Positions 37,686-46,144 of a stretch of DNA of 64,000 nt are shown one piece after another. A program made the translations under genes and the position numbers. The notes beneath the pieces are model-generated. The model did no database searches, was not told the DNA's origin, and saw only the letters and a program-made list of their open reading frames with translations. Numbering within the stretch: the stretch's first letter is position 1; each line of letters begins with the position of its first letter. The stretch is from an uncultured Muribaculaceae bacterium (GTDB taxonomy: Bacteria; Bacteroidota; Bacteroidia; Bacteroidales; Muribaculaceae): assembly GCA_910578075.1 (NCBI GenBank), contig CAJTPK010000011.1, forward strand, positions 31,039 to 95,038, given 5' to 3'.

Positions 37686-38306
37686 TCAAAGAGGCAACTG
37701 ACCGTTACGGCTCTGCTCCACCTTCTTGTTACGCCAGCAATTGCGGCAGACCGATATATAGCGGTCATTACCCCCTATCTCCACCTGATCACCCTCTGTT
37801 ATTATCTCTCCACGCGAGTCTATCCTCGCATTAACGATGGTTTTACGCCCGCAGTTACACGTTGATTTGATCTCATCAATCGTATCCGCAATCTCAAACA
37901 ATCTCCGCGAACCCTCAAAAAGATTCGTACGGAAATCTGTCCGCAGACCATAGCAGATAACGTTTATGCCATAATTGTCAACAACCCTCGCAAGCTGATC
38001 CACCTGCTCGGCGGCAAGGAACTGGGCCTCATCCACGAGAATCCATTCCGGATGACATCCCGTGCCATCAACCATATCGCGGATCAGGGCAAAAAGGTCT
38101 GTGTCGCGATAAATCCACTGACACTCACGCTCAATACCGATACGGCTACGGATGACGTTCTTCTTCTCACGCGTATCTATCGAAGGTTTGAAACAGAGGT
38201 AAGACATCCCTCTTTCCTCAAAATTGTATGCTGTGGTAAGCAACATGGCTGTTTTAGCAGAACCCATGGTGCCATACCTGAAATATAGTTTACCTAATCT
38301 TTTCAT
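37686..38306 (-). CDS. tdk: Thymidine kinase (type II)
   Basis: The 206-residue enzyme has a P-loop KLYFRYGTMGSAKTAMLL at the N-terminus, where GSAKT replaces the common SGKT form. The Walker B-like block EWILVDEAQFLAAEQVDQLA and the lasso segment NVICYGLRTDF follow. Two zinc-binding Cys pairs are visible in CNCGRKT and CRNCW. Type II thymidine kinases phosphorylate thymidine with ATP in the salvage pathway. Length is normal. The Ala in the P-loop is a detail worth checking, but the remaining motifs support an active enzyme. Confidence 0.93.
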   Translation of the reverse strand: MKRLGKLYFRYGTMGSAKTAMLLTTAYNFEERGMSYLCFKPSIDTREKKNVIRSRIGIERECQWIYRDTDLFALIRDMVDGTGCHPEWILVDEAQFLAAEQVDQLARVVDNYGINVICYGLRTDFRTNLFEGSRRLFEIADTIDEIKSTCNCGRKTIVNARIDSRGEIITEGDQVEIGGNDRYISVCRNCWRNKKVEQSRNGQLPL

Positions 38307-38430
38307 GAAGAGTATATTTGGACAAAAACTTTGAGTCCATATCGCGAATTTACAAAAAATATCCTTAAGTTACAAAGTATTTTCCCATACAAAACAAATA
38401 CAAGCCAGTTTCATTGAACCTTCCGTTATA

Positions 38431-38472
38431 TAAAAAAAGACCGCGATGCGGGAATCCCTTCATCGCAGTCTT
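38431..38472 (-). terminator. Rho-independent terminator of the GntR/ABC operon
   Basis: On the minus strand AAGACTGCGATG (38472-38461) pairs with CATCGCGGTCTT (38448-38437) with one mismatch. A run of T follows. It lies 24 bases after the stop codon at 38496. Confidence 0.88.
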
Positions 38473-38495
38473 GAGTATCTGACGCTGATATGCTG

Positions 38496-39761
38496 TTACT
38501 TATAGCGTGCCCAACGAATTATCTCAATAAAATTGGGTTTCTTGCCATGCATGAATATTCCGACACGGTATATCTTAGCACAAAGCCAAATCATGAATAC
38601 AAATGAAATATAAAGTAATACAAGCGACAATGCCATCTCCCATCCGGGCACTCCATAAGGCAGACGTGCCATCATACCCATCGGAGATGTAAACGGAATT
38701 ATCGACACCCAGAACGCAAGTGTGGAATCCGGATCACTCAATATCGCCATCGATCCTACAATACCTATAATCACGGGCATAGTGGCTATAGACGACAATT
38801 GGCTTGCATCCTGAATATTGCTGACAGCAGACCCGATAGCTGCGTAAATTGACGAATAAAACAGGAAGCCTCCGATAAAGAAGAGTATTGTATAGACAAG
38901 CAACGAAAGCAGGAATCCGGGATCTGTAAACTGCGACACTGCGCTCATCATCTCTATTGGAACATCCTGACCCATCGACTCAGGTGTCAGGAACGGAGTC
39001 GCTATTGATATGACTGTACCGATCAGCACAGCCCAGAGCAGAATCTGAGTTATGGCGACAAGCCCCACTCCCGCAATCTTTCCAAACATAAGCTGGAAAG
39101 GCTTTACTGATGATACCACAAGTTCGAGAACCCTGTTGTTCTTCTCCTCTATGATCGATGTCATGACCATCTGACCATAGATCAGAATAAACATATAGAG
39201 AAGCATGTCCATAGTAAGTGAAAGGAAATATGAGAGTTCCGTAGAGGTCTCCTGATCCTCCTCCCTGTCAATACGCACCGTAGTCATGGTCACATCCGCC
39301 TGCACATTTTCCATGATCTTCTTGATATCCGGAATGTTGTAGGTTTCAAGACGCACGTCCTCGATAGCACCCTCTATCTGTCTGGTGATAAAGGCATCAG
39401 TCATCATCGATACAGAGCCTCTCGAAAGAAGAGTTATGTCATGTGTGGGATCTGACACAGCATCCTTGCCGATAACAAGAATCATCCCCGCATCCTCATT
39501 GTTTCTAAGAGAATCAACACTCGCTGTCGCGACTTCGAACGCCACCTCGTCATTCCCCTCCAGACGTTGAGCGACAACTCCGGTATAATCCACAACCTGA
39601 ATCTTCTTCAGTTCCGATTTATTGAAGAACATGAAGAATGCAGGAGCCAGCATAAGCAGGATCATAACGACAGGCACAAGAATTGTGCTTATAATAAAAC
39701 TCTTGCGCTTTACCCTCTCAAAATATTCGCGCTCTATGGTGAGCAATAATGTATTTGCCAT
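38496..39761 (-). CDS. ABC-2 family permease (NatB-like)
   Basis: The 421-residue protein has one N-terminal transmembrane helix (FIISTILVPVVMILLMLAPA), a large outside domain (about residues 45-190) and a block of about five helices toward the C-terminus. This is the topology of NatB and related ABC-2 exporters. The segment MVMTSIIEEKNNRVLELVVS is a family signature. It probably works with the ATPase encoded 28 bases upstream. NatAB-type pumps export sodium or antimicrobial compounds; the substrate here is unknown. It is the last gene of a five-gene operon. Confidence 0.9.
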   Translation of the reverse strand: MANTLLLTIEREYFERVKRKSFIISTILVPVVMILLMLAPAFFMFFNKSELKKIQVVDYTGVVAQRLEGNDEVAFEVATASVDSLRNNEDAGMILVIGKDAVSDPTHDITLLSRGSVSMMTDAFITRQIEGAIEDVRLETYNIPDIKKIMENVQADVTMTTVRIDREEDQETSTELSYFLSLTMDMLLYMFILIYGQMVMTSIIEEKNNRVLELVVSSVKPFQLMFGKIAGVGLVAITQILLWAVLIGTVISIATPFLTPESMGQDVPIEMMSAVSQFTDPGFLLSLLVYTILFFIGGFLFYSSIYAAIGSAVSNIQDASQLSSIATMPVIIGIVGSMAILSDPDSTLAFWVSIIPFTSPMGMMARLPYGVPGWEMALSLVLLYISFVFMIWLCAKIYRVGIFMHGKKPNFIEIIRWARYK

Positions 39762-39789
39762 ATTTTTTTATTTTTAATTATCAGAGAGA

Positions 39790-40731
39790 TTAACGACCCA
39801 TTTCTTGCTCGTTCGCTTTGACCGCTGCAACAAAGATATCATCCATCGAAGGGATAAATTGCTCGAATGTGCAGACATCCACAGCCTCATTTACAGCCGA
39901 GATAAGTTCCCTTTTCTCACCGGCATTGCCAATCCAAAGCGAAGCGGTCTGATTCCCCATCTTGTCGCAGTCTCCGACCTCCGCTCTCGCACCGATCCTA
40001 TCGGTAGCCTCAAACAGACGTCGCGTATCGCCACGGTATGTCAGCAGATAACGGTTATCGGCAAAACGCTCCCTGACTTCCCCCACTGATCCGGAAAGAA
40101 TATTATGCGATCGATTTATGAGCGTGATATTATCACAAAGTTCCTCCACACTGCTCATATTGTGAGTGGAGAATATTATAGTAGATCCTTCATCACGCAG
40201 TTTGAGTATCTCTCGCTTTAGAATGGAAGCATTTATCGGATCGAAACCTGAGAACGGTTCGTCAAAAATCAACAACTCCGGTCGATGGAGCACAGTAACA
40301 ATAAACTGCACTTTTTGCGCCATACCTTTCGACAACTCCTCAACCTTCTTGTTCCACCAGTCTGAAATCTCCATTCTCTCAAACCATTCCTTAAGGCGTG
40401 AGGTTGCCTCTGCACGCGACAGACCTTTGAGTCGGGCAAAGAATATTGCCTGTTCCCCTACCTTCATCTTCTTGTAAAGACCACGTTCCTCGGGAAGATA
40501 TCCGATGCGGCATACATCATCGGTAGTAAGCTGATGTCCGTTGAATGTCACCAGACCTGAATCAGGAGCCGTGATATGATTTATGATCCTTATCAACGTT
40601 GTTTTTCCGGCCCCGTTAGGTCCGAGAAGACCATAGACTTTTCCTCGCGGAACCTCCACCGACACATCATCAAGAGCACGATGATTGGTGAAATCCTTTG
40701 TTATGTGCTCGGCTGTAAGTATATTATCCAT
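39790..40731 (-). CDS. ABC transporter ATP-binding protein (NatA-like)
   Basis: The 313-residue protein shows Walker A GLLGPNGAGKTTLIRI, signature motif VEELSKGMAQKVQF (with LSKGM in place of LSGGQ), Walker B ELLIFDEPFSGFD and the switch His in FSTHNMSSVE. A C-terminal extension (about residues 210-313) matches NatA-type ATPases with a DUF4162-like tail. It energises the permease encoded next. It follows the GntR regulator gene by one base, so translation is probably coupled. Length and motifs are complete. Confidence 0.93.
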   Translation of the reverse strand: MDNILTAEHITKDFTNHRALDDVSVEVPRGKVYGLLGPNGAGKTTLIRIINHITAPDSGLVTFNGHQLTTDDVCRIGYLPEERGLYKKMKVGEQAIFFARLKGLSRAEATSRLKEWFERMEISDWWNKKVEELSKGMAQKVQFIVTVLHRPELLIFDEPFSGFDPINASILKREILKLRDEGSTIIFSTHNMSSVEELCDNITLINRSHNILSGSVGEVRERFADNRYLLTYRGDTRRLFEATDRIGARAEVGDCDKMGNQTASLWIGNAGEKRELISAVNEAVDVCTFEQFIPSMDDIFVAAVKANEQEMGR

Positions 40732-40732
40732 T

Positions 40733-41107
40733 TTAATTAAATTTGGTTTCTGAGTTTATTCTTTCTATCAGCTCATCCCTTGGAATACCAAGGATCTCTA
40801 TCTCCTTGAGAAATTCCGGAAGAGTTATATCAAAAAATTCTTTACGTCTCGCTTTCATCACTTTTGCCGAGGCATCCTCCATGAGTATGAATCCCATTCC
40901 CCTCTTCGGCTCAATGAGCTGAAGATCCTGAAGATTTTCCATCGCCTTCAGTACTGTCCGCGAGTTCACACCTAAATCTGCGGCAAGTTCCCGCACGGAG
41001 GGTATCATCAATCCCGGACTCCAGCTGCCGCTGATGATGCGATTGAAAGCATAATCAACAATCTGTTTGTATATGGGTTTATTGTCGTTGAATTCCATCA
41101 TATCCAC
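40733..41107 (-). CDS. GntR-family regulator, YtrA subfamily
   Basis: The 124-residue protein has an N-terminal winged helix (IYKQIVDYAFNRIISGSWSP, then VRELAADLGVNSRTVLKAME) and a short C-terminal tail of about 50 residues. A short tail without a large effector domain is the mark of the YtrA subfamily, whose members repress ABC transporter operons in many bacteria. The gene sits between two pairs of ABC genes. A 10-bp dyad at 42872-42901 over the operon promoter is a likely binding site, so autoregulation is probable. Confidence 0.9.
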   Translation of the reverse strand: MDMMEFNDNKPIYKQIVDYAFNRIISGSWSPGLMIPSVRELAADLGVNSRTVLKAMENLQDLQLIEPKRGMGFILMEDASAKVMKARRKEFFDITLPEFLKEIEILGIPRDELIERINSETKFN

Positions 41108-41112
41108 TTGTC

Positions 41113-41931
41113 CTATAGATTCCGCTTATTAAGCGCTCTGTAATTCAAGAACAGCATGACAATTGTAAAGGCTGCCATTATCAAAACCGTGACAATCACA
41201 AAAGCCGATTGCCCATAAATATCATGTACGATATTCATCACCTGATCCTGTGGCAACCCTAATGGTTTGGGTGGAACACCGCTCAAACCGATCTCTAAAG
41301 CTTCATTGAAAGCCGAGACAAATCCATGTACAGCTCCTGCCAATCCTGCAACTATCTGGATGACAAATACAGATATTATAGCCTTTATGATACGGTTTGT
41401 ATGTGCAACCATGACAACATAAAAACACGTCAGCACAGTAGCAGCCGATGTAAATACATTTACAAGAAATAGCAATGCCATACTCTTGTCATGAAAACAT
41501 TGATACCGCATGGAAACCAGTGATAGCACATCAGGATGCTGAATATCCGGTATTTTGGTATAAAGCCATAATGATAGTTCAGGGAAGGCAAATACCGAAA
41601 CTGGAATCATCACAAACAGATACACCATATAAAACACAAATTTCTCTGATGAGCTTGCCGGTATCATCCTCTCGATAATACGGGTATCGCCGGCACGGAC
41701 AAAAGCTAACGGTGAGAACAGAAACATGTATGAAAGCACCGTAAGCATAATTGTAAATATGCATACTTGGGCAACCTCCCCGATCTTTAAAAGCATCAAC
41801 AGTGAAAAAAGGATTGTGACAGAAAAATAGAGAGCCAACTGGCCTCGTATCACAGGAGTGTGATACGCCGCAAATCCGGCTACTCTCTTCCATGAGAACC
41901 GGTCATTGACCGATATTTCGCTATTAATCAT
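41113..41931 (-). CDS. Membrane protein, probable ABC transporter permease partner
   Basis: I see about six hydrophobic segments in 272 residues (LYFSVTILFSLLMLLKIGEV, FTIMLTVLSYMFLFSPLAF, FYMVYLFVMIPVSVFAFPEL and three more to the C-terminus). There is no signal peptide and no enzyme motif. The gene lies between an ATPase gene (41971) and the GntR regulator gene, so it is the likely permease of that ATPase. I do not recognise a named family with certainty; it resembles the membrane proteins encoded beside YtrA-type regulators. Confidence 0.7.
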   Translation of the reverse strand: MINSEISVNDRFSWKRVAGFAAYHTPVIRGQLALYFSVTILFSLLMLLKIGEVAQVCIFTIMLTVLSYMFLFSPLAFVRAGDTRIIERMIPASSSEKFVFYMVYLFVMIPVSVFAFPELSLWLYTKIPDIQHPDVLSLVSMRYQCFHDKSMALLFLVNVFTSAATVLTCFYVVMVAHTNRIIKAIISVFVIQIVAGLAGAVHGFVSAFNEALEIGLSGVPPKPLGLPQDQVMNIVHDIYGQSAFVIVTVLIMAAFTIVMLFLNYRALNKRNL

Positions 41932-41970
41932 CTGACAAATTATTTTTAATTAGCTTGCTGAATTAAACAG

Positions 41971-42810
41971 TTATTTCTTGGAATGAAGAATATCTATTAT
42001 TCTCCCTCCGGCAGGTGAACGCAATGCGGAATATAGCAATCGCCAGTCAACTCGCGTTGGATAATCCTCTATTGCCGGCAGAATGTTCAATACCCGTCCC
42101 ATCTGCACTTCTGCATATAGAGCTTCATCTTCTGCCGCACGGCTTACCTCGAATGCAAGCCGTGAAGAAACATCATCCTCGGTTCCCGAATAGATGAGCC
42201 TACCTCGGGAAAGGATCATGACACCATCAAACAGATTCTCAAGCTCACTGACAGTGTGAGTAGATACCATAATAGTCTGCCCCTCGCGAAGAGATCCGGC
42301 AAACATCTTTCTTAATGCCCCTTTGCTCTCTATGTCAAGGCCGTTTGTTGGTTCGTCAAGCAAGAGCACATCCACCCCCAGTGCCAGAACATATGCCAGT
42401 TGCGCCTTCTTACGGTTACCAAGCGAAAGAGACTTCATAGGTTCGTATCCTGTAAGGGAGAAAGCCTCTAAATTTGAACTGAACAATTCCGGAGAGAATC
42501 TCGGGTAAAAACGTGAATGAAGCTCCGCAAATTTCCTGATAGTCTTCCCTGGAAAATAAGATCTCTCCTCCAAAAGAAAAGATCTGCCCATTTCAGAAGG
42601 GCGGTCTGTTGTGCAAGAAATCTCCCCGATACGACAGGCACCGCAAGTTGGATGAGCCAATCCCGCGATGACATGCAAAAGTGTGGTTTTACCGGCACCG
42701 TTCTCTCCTGCCAGAAGCACGACACCGGATCCGACATCAGCTGTCACTGATGCCAAAGCCGGCACACTCTTTTTAGTATAAGAAAATGTTATGTTGTCTA
42801 ATTCTATCAT
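41971..42810 (-). CDS. ABC transporter ATP-binding protein (YtrB-like)
   Basis: The 279-residue protein has Walker A LLAGENGAGKTTLLHV, signature motif MKSLSLGNRKKAQLAYVL, Walker B VDVLLLDEPTNGLD and the switch His in VSTHTVSELE. It is the first gene of the operon and is followed by the membrane protein at 41113. Signature LSLGN is a variant of LSGGQ, seen in ATPases of small export systems. In YtrA-controlled operons such pairs often respond to cell wall-active antibiotics. The substrate is unknown here. The promoter and operator-like dyad lie 60-120 bases upstream. Confidence 0.9.
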   Translation of the reverse strand: MIELDNITFSYTKKSVPALASVTADVGSGVVLLAGENGAGKTTLLHVIAGLAHPTCGACRIGEISCTTDRPSEMGRSFLLEERSYFPGKTIRKFAELHSRFYPRFSPELFSSNLEAFSLTGYEPMKSLSLGNRKKAQLAYVLALGVDVLLLDEPTNGLDIESKGALRKMFAGSLREGQTIMVSTHTVSELENLFDGVMILSRGRLIYSGTEDDVSSRLAFEVSRAAEDEALYAEVQMGRVLNILPAIEDYPTRVDWRLLYSALRSPAGGRIIDILHSKK

Positions 42811-42871
42811 ATCTCTGCTATAAATTAAACCCTAAATCATCTTATCAAGTTATTGCTGTTTTAACAACCGA

Positions 42872-42901
42872 TGCAGTGTTGCACCCATCTACAACACTGC
42901 A
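42872..42901. promoter_or_regulatory. Operator-like dyad at the ABC operon start site
   Basis: TGCAGTGTTG (42872-42881) and CAACACTGCA (42892-42901) form a perfect 10-bp inverted repeat with a 10-base spacer. It abuts the -7 box on its downstream side, so bound protein would block transcription. The AGTGTT-N12-AACACT core resembles sites described for YtrA regulators. Confidence 0.75.
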
Positions 42902-42930
42902 AAGATAAATATAACTTACCTAACACGCAA
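42900..42930 (-). promoter_or_regulatory. Promoter of the GntR/ABC operon
   Basis: On the minus strand TTG (42930-42928) and TATCTTTG (42907-42900) are 20 bases apart, matching the Bacteroidetes consensus. It lies about 90 bases before the first gene at 42810. Confidence 0.78.
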
Positions 42931-43421
42931 GATTATTAACACATGTTAACAATTAACGAACTAAATTATAATATCGGTGTCGGTAAACACGTATAACCAT
43001 CAAAATATTGGAATTTAGATCTTGACAAGCCCCATTATATGTCTTACATCACGCAGAGACGCTGAGGCGCAAAGTTTTGAGTTGGCAAATCCGGTGATGG
43101 TGATAAAGATCACGGAGAATCGCGTGGCGATTTGGGCAAAGGCGCGGAGCATGACCGGACGGACTCTGTGACTCAGCAGGAGTAGTAACGACCTCTGCGA
43201 AGGTGTGGTGTTACAATTGTTTCATCCCTTCGGGATTTCGTCGCGAAATTGTTGCGACTCTACGATTTTTCGTGATTATAATTTTTACCGGACACAAATT
43301 TTTCCAATCATGGCGAATGCGATTGACGATGAATATTATGAGATGAAATTATTGCGATACTTAGAATATTTTAGAGTTTCTATTGTTATATTAAGTAAAA
43401 TAATTTATAACTACGTTGAAT

Positions 43422-44159
43422 ATGAATAAAGAGAATACTTGTTCGGGCGGTTGCCCGGTTATCTCAAAGATTATTCCTGCGCTTCTTATCGCTGTCGGAA
43501 TAACGTTGTTGGGAATTTTTATACGTAATGGTCTCGGTGGAATATCCTCGAACCAGAGGGTGGTGTCTGTAAGAGGACTTTGTGAGCGTGAATTCGAGGC
43601 TAATAAAGTGACCTGGCCTATTGTTTCCAAAGCCGTAGGTAATGATCTCACTGCGTTGTATAATCAAATCGAGTCAACGAACAATGCAATTACTTCTTTC
43701 CTCAAAGCTAATGGCTTATCTGAAAAAGAGTATTCTGTCAATGCTCCGGTTGTCAACGACATTCAGGCTGACAGATACGGAAACCAGAATGTACCTTACA
43801 GATATACTGTTACTACCGTTGTGGTTGTCACATCCTCTCAGGTGAAGAAAGTAAACGAGCTGATGGAGAAACAGTCTCAGCTCATGCAGCAGGGTATTGC
43901 GGTAGTCGCCGGAGACTACAATTACCAGACTCTTTATGAATTTACGGAGCTTAATAAAGTAAAACCGGAGATGATAGCCGAGGCAACTAAAAACGCCCGT
44001 GAGGCAGCAAACAAATTTGCAGAAGACTCTGAAAGCAAACTTGGCAAAATCAAGACTGCTTCACAAGGTCAATTCTCAATTGAAGACCGCGACCAATACA
44101 CTCCATATATCAAACGTGTACGTGTTGTCTCCACTATCCAGTATTATCTGAAAGACTGA
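43422..44159 (+). CDS. SIMPL domain (DUF541) protein
   Basis: I chose ATG 43422 (MNKENTCSGG) over a TTG two codons earlier. The 245-residue protein has a single hydrophobic segment near residues 10-33 (VISKIIPALLIAVGITLLGI), likely a signal anchor, and then a SIMPL/DUF541 domain from about residue 42 (RVVSVRGLCEREFEANKVTW). The family is found in the periplasm of many bacteria and was first named after a signalling molecule-associated protein of mammals. Its bacterial role is not established. It is a single gene with a very strong terminator downstream. Confidence 0.85.
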   Translation: MNKENTCSGGCPVISKIIPALLIAVGITLLGIFIRNGLGGISSNQRVVSVRGLCEREFEANKVTWPIVSKAVGNDLTALYNQIESTNNAITSFLKANGLSEKEYSVNAPVVNDIQADRYGNQNVPYRYTVTTVVVVTSSQVKKVNELMEKQSQLMQQGIAVVAGDYNYQTLYEFTELNKVKPEMIAEATKNAREAANKFAEDSESKLGKIKTASQGQFSIEDRDQYTPYIKRVRVVSTIQYYLKD

Positions 44160-44197
44160 TAAAGAGTTGGTTAAAACAAACAGATTTTTATCAATAT

Positions 44198-44249
44198 AAA
44201 ACTCCTAAAAATAAAGCCCGCTGTTGCGGGCTTTATTTTTAGGAGTTTT
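44198..44249. terminator. Perfect 24-bp bidirectional terminator
   Basis: AAAACTCC... at 44198-44221 pairs without mismatch with 44226-44249 around the loop TGTT. The GC core is GCCCGC/GCGGGC and both outer sides carry A and T runs. It separates the convergent SIMPL and RNase G genes and should stop transcription from both sides. Confidence 0.95.
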
Positions 44250-44264
44250 TGCTATGCAAAAAAA

Positions 44265-45890
44265 TCAATTTTCTTCTTTACCTCTGTCTTTGAGTCTTAC
44301 ACGGTTCTTACTGTGGCTGCTGCTCATGTCGCTCTCTTCCTTGAGGTCAATCTCCTTGTTGGTTGCATCAACAACTTTATATTCGAGATATGCGAGCGAT
44401 TCATCGGCTATCACCTTGAAACCTCTGCCGAAACGCAGTTTCCACTTACCATAAAGCGAAAACATACCTTTCTTGATGTAAGCCTCTACATAGGGATGCA
44501 CATACATTTTAAATTTCTTGACCTTGAGATGATCCACAAGGTATTCAAGCTTCTCTTCAAGCTTGTCGGTAAAAAGTATGGAGGGCTGAACCTCCCCTTT
44601 TCCGAAACATGACGGACAACTCTCGCTTGTCGCGATGTCAAGCGCGGGACGTACACGTTGACGCGTAATCTGCATCAACCCGAATTTACTAAGCGGCAGG
44701 ATATTGTGACGGGCGCGGTCATTAGCCATGACCTCTTTCATATGGTCATAGAGAGCCTGCCTATGCTCCTGCTTGTTCATATCTATGAAGTCTATCACAA
44801 TGATACCGCCCATGTCACGCAGACGAAGCTGACGCGCGATTTCATCGGCTGCCTTTAGATTGACATCCAAAGCGTTGGATTCCTGGTCGGAGGATGCTTT
44901 GCTTCGGTTACCGGAATTGACATCCACAACGTGAAGAGCCTCTGTGTGCTCAATTATGATATAAGCACCGCTCTTGAATGATACCGTCTTGCCGAAACTG
45001 CTCTTAATCTGGCGTGTGATATTGAAATGATCGAAAATAGGCGTGTCCTTAGCATAAAGCTTGACTATATCCTTATTTTCTGGTGAAATCAACGTCACAT
45101 AATTCTGAATCTGTGAGAATGCCTCCGCTTCGTTTACATAGATATTTTCAAAATTCGGACTGAATATGTCGCGTATCACGCTGACCATACGGGAATCTTC
45201 CTCGTATATGAGCGCCGGCGACTGGCTGCGCTGCATCTTGGCTATCGAGTCTTCCCAGCATTTTACAAGAGTACGCATCTCATGGTTGAGTTCCGCAACT
45301 CTCTTATTTTCCGCAGACGTGCGCACGATGACGCTGAACCCCTTTGGTTTGATACTGCTCATCAACTGACGCAGACGAATCTTCTCCTCTGTGGATTTTA
45401 TTTTCTGGGATATAGATATCTTATCGCCGAAAGGCATAAGCACCATAAACCTGCCTGTAAAGGATAACTCTGTGGTGAGTCTTGGTCCCTTGGAGGAAAT
45501 AGGCTCCTTGGCTATCTGCACGAGCAGCTGCTGACCGGGCTGTATGACATTGCCGATGGTTCCCTGCTTGGATATGTCCGGTTCGAGCTTGAATTTTGAA
45601 ATGTTAGGCACCTTCTTCTTATCATCCATCGCCTCTGCGATAAACTTGCTGTATGTGCTGAATTGAGGGCCCAGGTCGAGATAATGAAGAAAAGCATCTT
45701 TTTCATAGCCGACATCAAGAAACGCAGCATTCAGACCCGGCATGATCTTCTTCACCTTGGCAAGGTAGAGGTCGCCAACCGCATATGCGATATTGCGGCT
45801 CTCCTTCTGCAGCGAAACAAGACGCGAGTCTTCAAGCAATGCTATCGAGACTTCCTCCTGCTGAACGTCTACTACTAATTCGCTTTTCAT
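44265..45890 (-). CDS. rng: Ribonuclease E/G family endoribonuclease
   Basis: The 541-residue protein has an N-terminal S1-like domain (YLAKVKKIMPGLNAAFLDVG, residues about 38-57) and the catalytic part with DVNSGNRSK (about 325-333) and GGIIVIDFIDM (about 366-376), which hold the two metal-binding aspartates. The zinc-link motif ESCPSCFGKGEV follows (about 424-435). It lacks the long C-terminal scaffold of RNase E, so it is the RNase G form. It processes rRNA precursors and mRNAs. The gene lies 110 bases after a small basic protein gene, with a strong hairpin in between (45913-45959). Confidence 0.95.
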   Translation of the reverse strand: MKSELVVDVQQEEVSIALLEDSRLVSLQKESRNIAYAVGDLYLAKVKKIMPGLNAAFLDVGYEKDAFLHYLDLGPQFSTYSKFIAEAMDDKKKVPNISKFKLEPDISKQGTIGNVIQPGQQLLVQIAKEPISSKGPRLTTELSFTGRFMVLMPFGDKISISQKIKSTEEKIRLRQLMSSIKPKGFSVIVRTSAENKRVAELNHEMRTLVKCWEDSIAKMQRSQSPALIYEEDSRMVSVIRDIFSPNFENIYVNEAEAFSQIQNYVTLISPENKDIVKLYAKDTPIFDHFNITRQIKSSFGKTVSFKSGAYIIIEHTEALHVVDVNSGNRSKASSDQESNALDVNLKAADEIARQLRLRDMGGIIVIDFIDMNKQEHRQALYDHMKEVMANDRARHNILPLSKFGLMQITRQRVRPALDIATSESCPSCFGKGEVQPSILFTDKLEEKLEYLVDHLKVKKFKMYVHPYVEAYIKKGMFSLYGKWKLRFGRGFKVIADESLAYLEYKVVDATNKEIDLKEESDMSSSHSKNRVRLKDRGKEEN

Positions 45891-45912
45891 TCTGAACTCA
45901 TTTAAAAATTAA

Positions 45913-45959
45913 AAGGACAAACGCGCCACGACCGTGGCGGCCCCGGCAGGTTTGTCCTT
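45913..45959 (-). terminator. Two-level hairpin upstream of RNase G gene (terminator or leader structure)
   Basis: AAGGACAAAC (45913-45922) pairs perfectly with GTTTGTCCTT (45950-45959). Inside it CGCCAC (45924-45929) pairs with GTGGCG (45934-45939). On the minus strand a T-rich run follows. It can end the HU and small-protein messages or form a leader element of the RNase G message. Confidence 0.75.
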
Positions 45960-46000
45960 ATTCTGTTATTTTACGCGCATAAAATAACCGTCAGTCAAGA

Positions 46001-46090
46001 TTATTTCTTCTTATGACGATTCTTTCTCAGTCTTTTTTTGCGCTTGTGAGTGGCCATCTTATGACCTTTTCTCTTTTTTCCGCTTGGCAT
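46001..46090 (-). CDS. AURKAIP1/COX24-type basic micro-protein (29 residues)
   Basis: The minus-strand frame from ATG 46090 to TAA 46001 encodes 29 residues beginning MPSGKKRKGHKMATHKRKKR and ending in NRHKKK. It is almost entirely Lys, Arg and His. The sequence matches the tiny AURKAIP1/COX24 domain proteins annotated across Bacteroidetes, homologous to the mitochondrial small-subunit ribosomal protein mS38. A ribosome-associated role is therefore likely. It sits between the HU gene and the RNase G gene, which is a common arrangement. It is too short for usual gene callers, so it is easily missed. Confidence 0.85.
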   Translation of the reverse strand: MPSGKKRKGHKMATHKRKKRLRKNRHKKK

Positions 46091-46144
46091 GATTATTCTT
46101 GTTTATATTTATAACTAATTATTTTCTCAATTGAGCCGAGAAGA

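Larger units (their letters stand above)
42811..43421. other. Long intergenic region with hairpin-rich repeat-like core
   Basis: About 610 bases without a credible gene. The left part holds the ABC operon promoter and operator. From about 43050 to 43275 lies an unusually GC-richer core with several small perfect dyads: AATCGC-GTG-GCGATT, ATCCC-TTC-GGGAT and ATTTCG-TCG-CGAAAT. Short segments such as CGCAGAGACGCTGAGGCG and GTTGCGACTCTACG look like dispersed intergenic repeats. A plus-strand open frame at 43205-43429 is not convincing. Confidence 0.6.

Noticed and set aside
43205..43429. Plus-strand frame of 74 codons before the SIMPL gene.
   Set aside because: It begins in hairpin-rich repeat-like DNA, ends inside the SIMPL start region and shows no conserved sequence.
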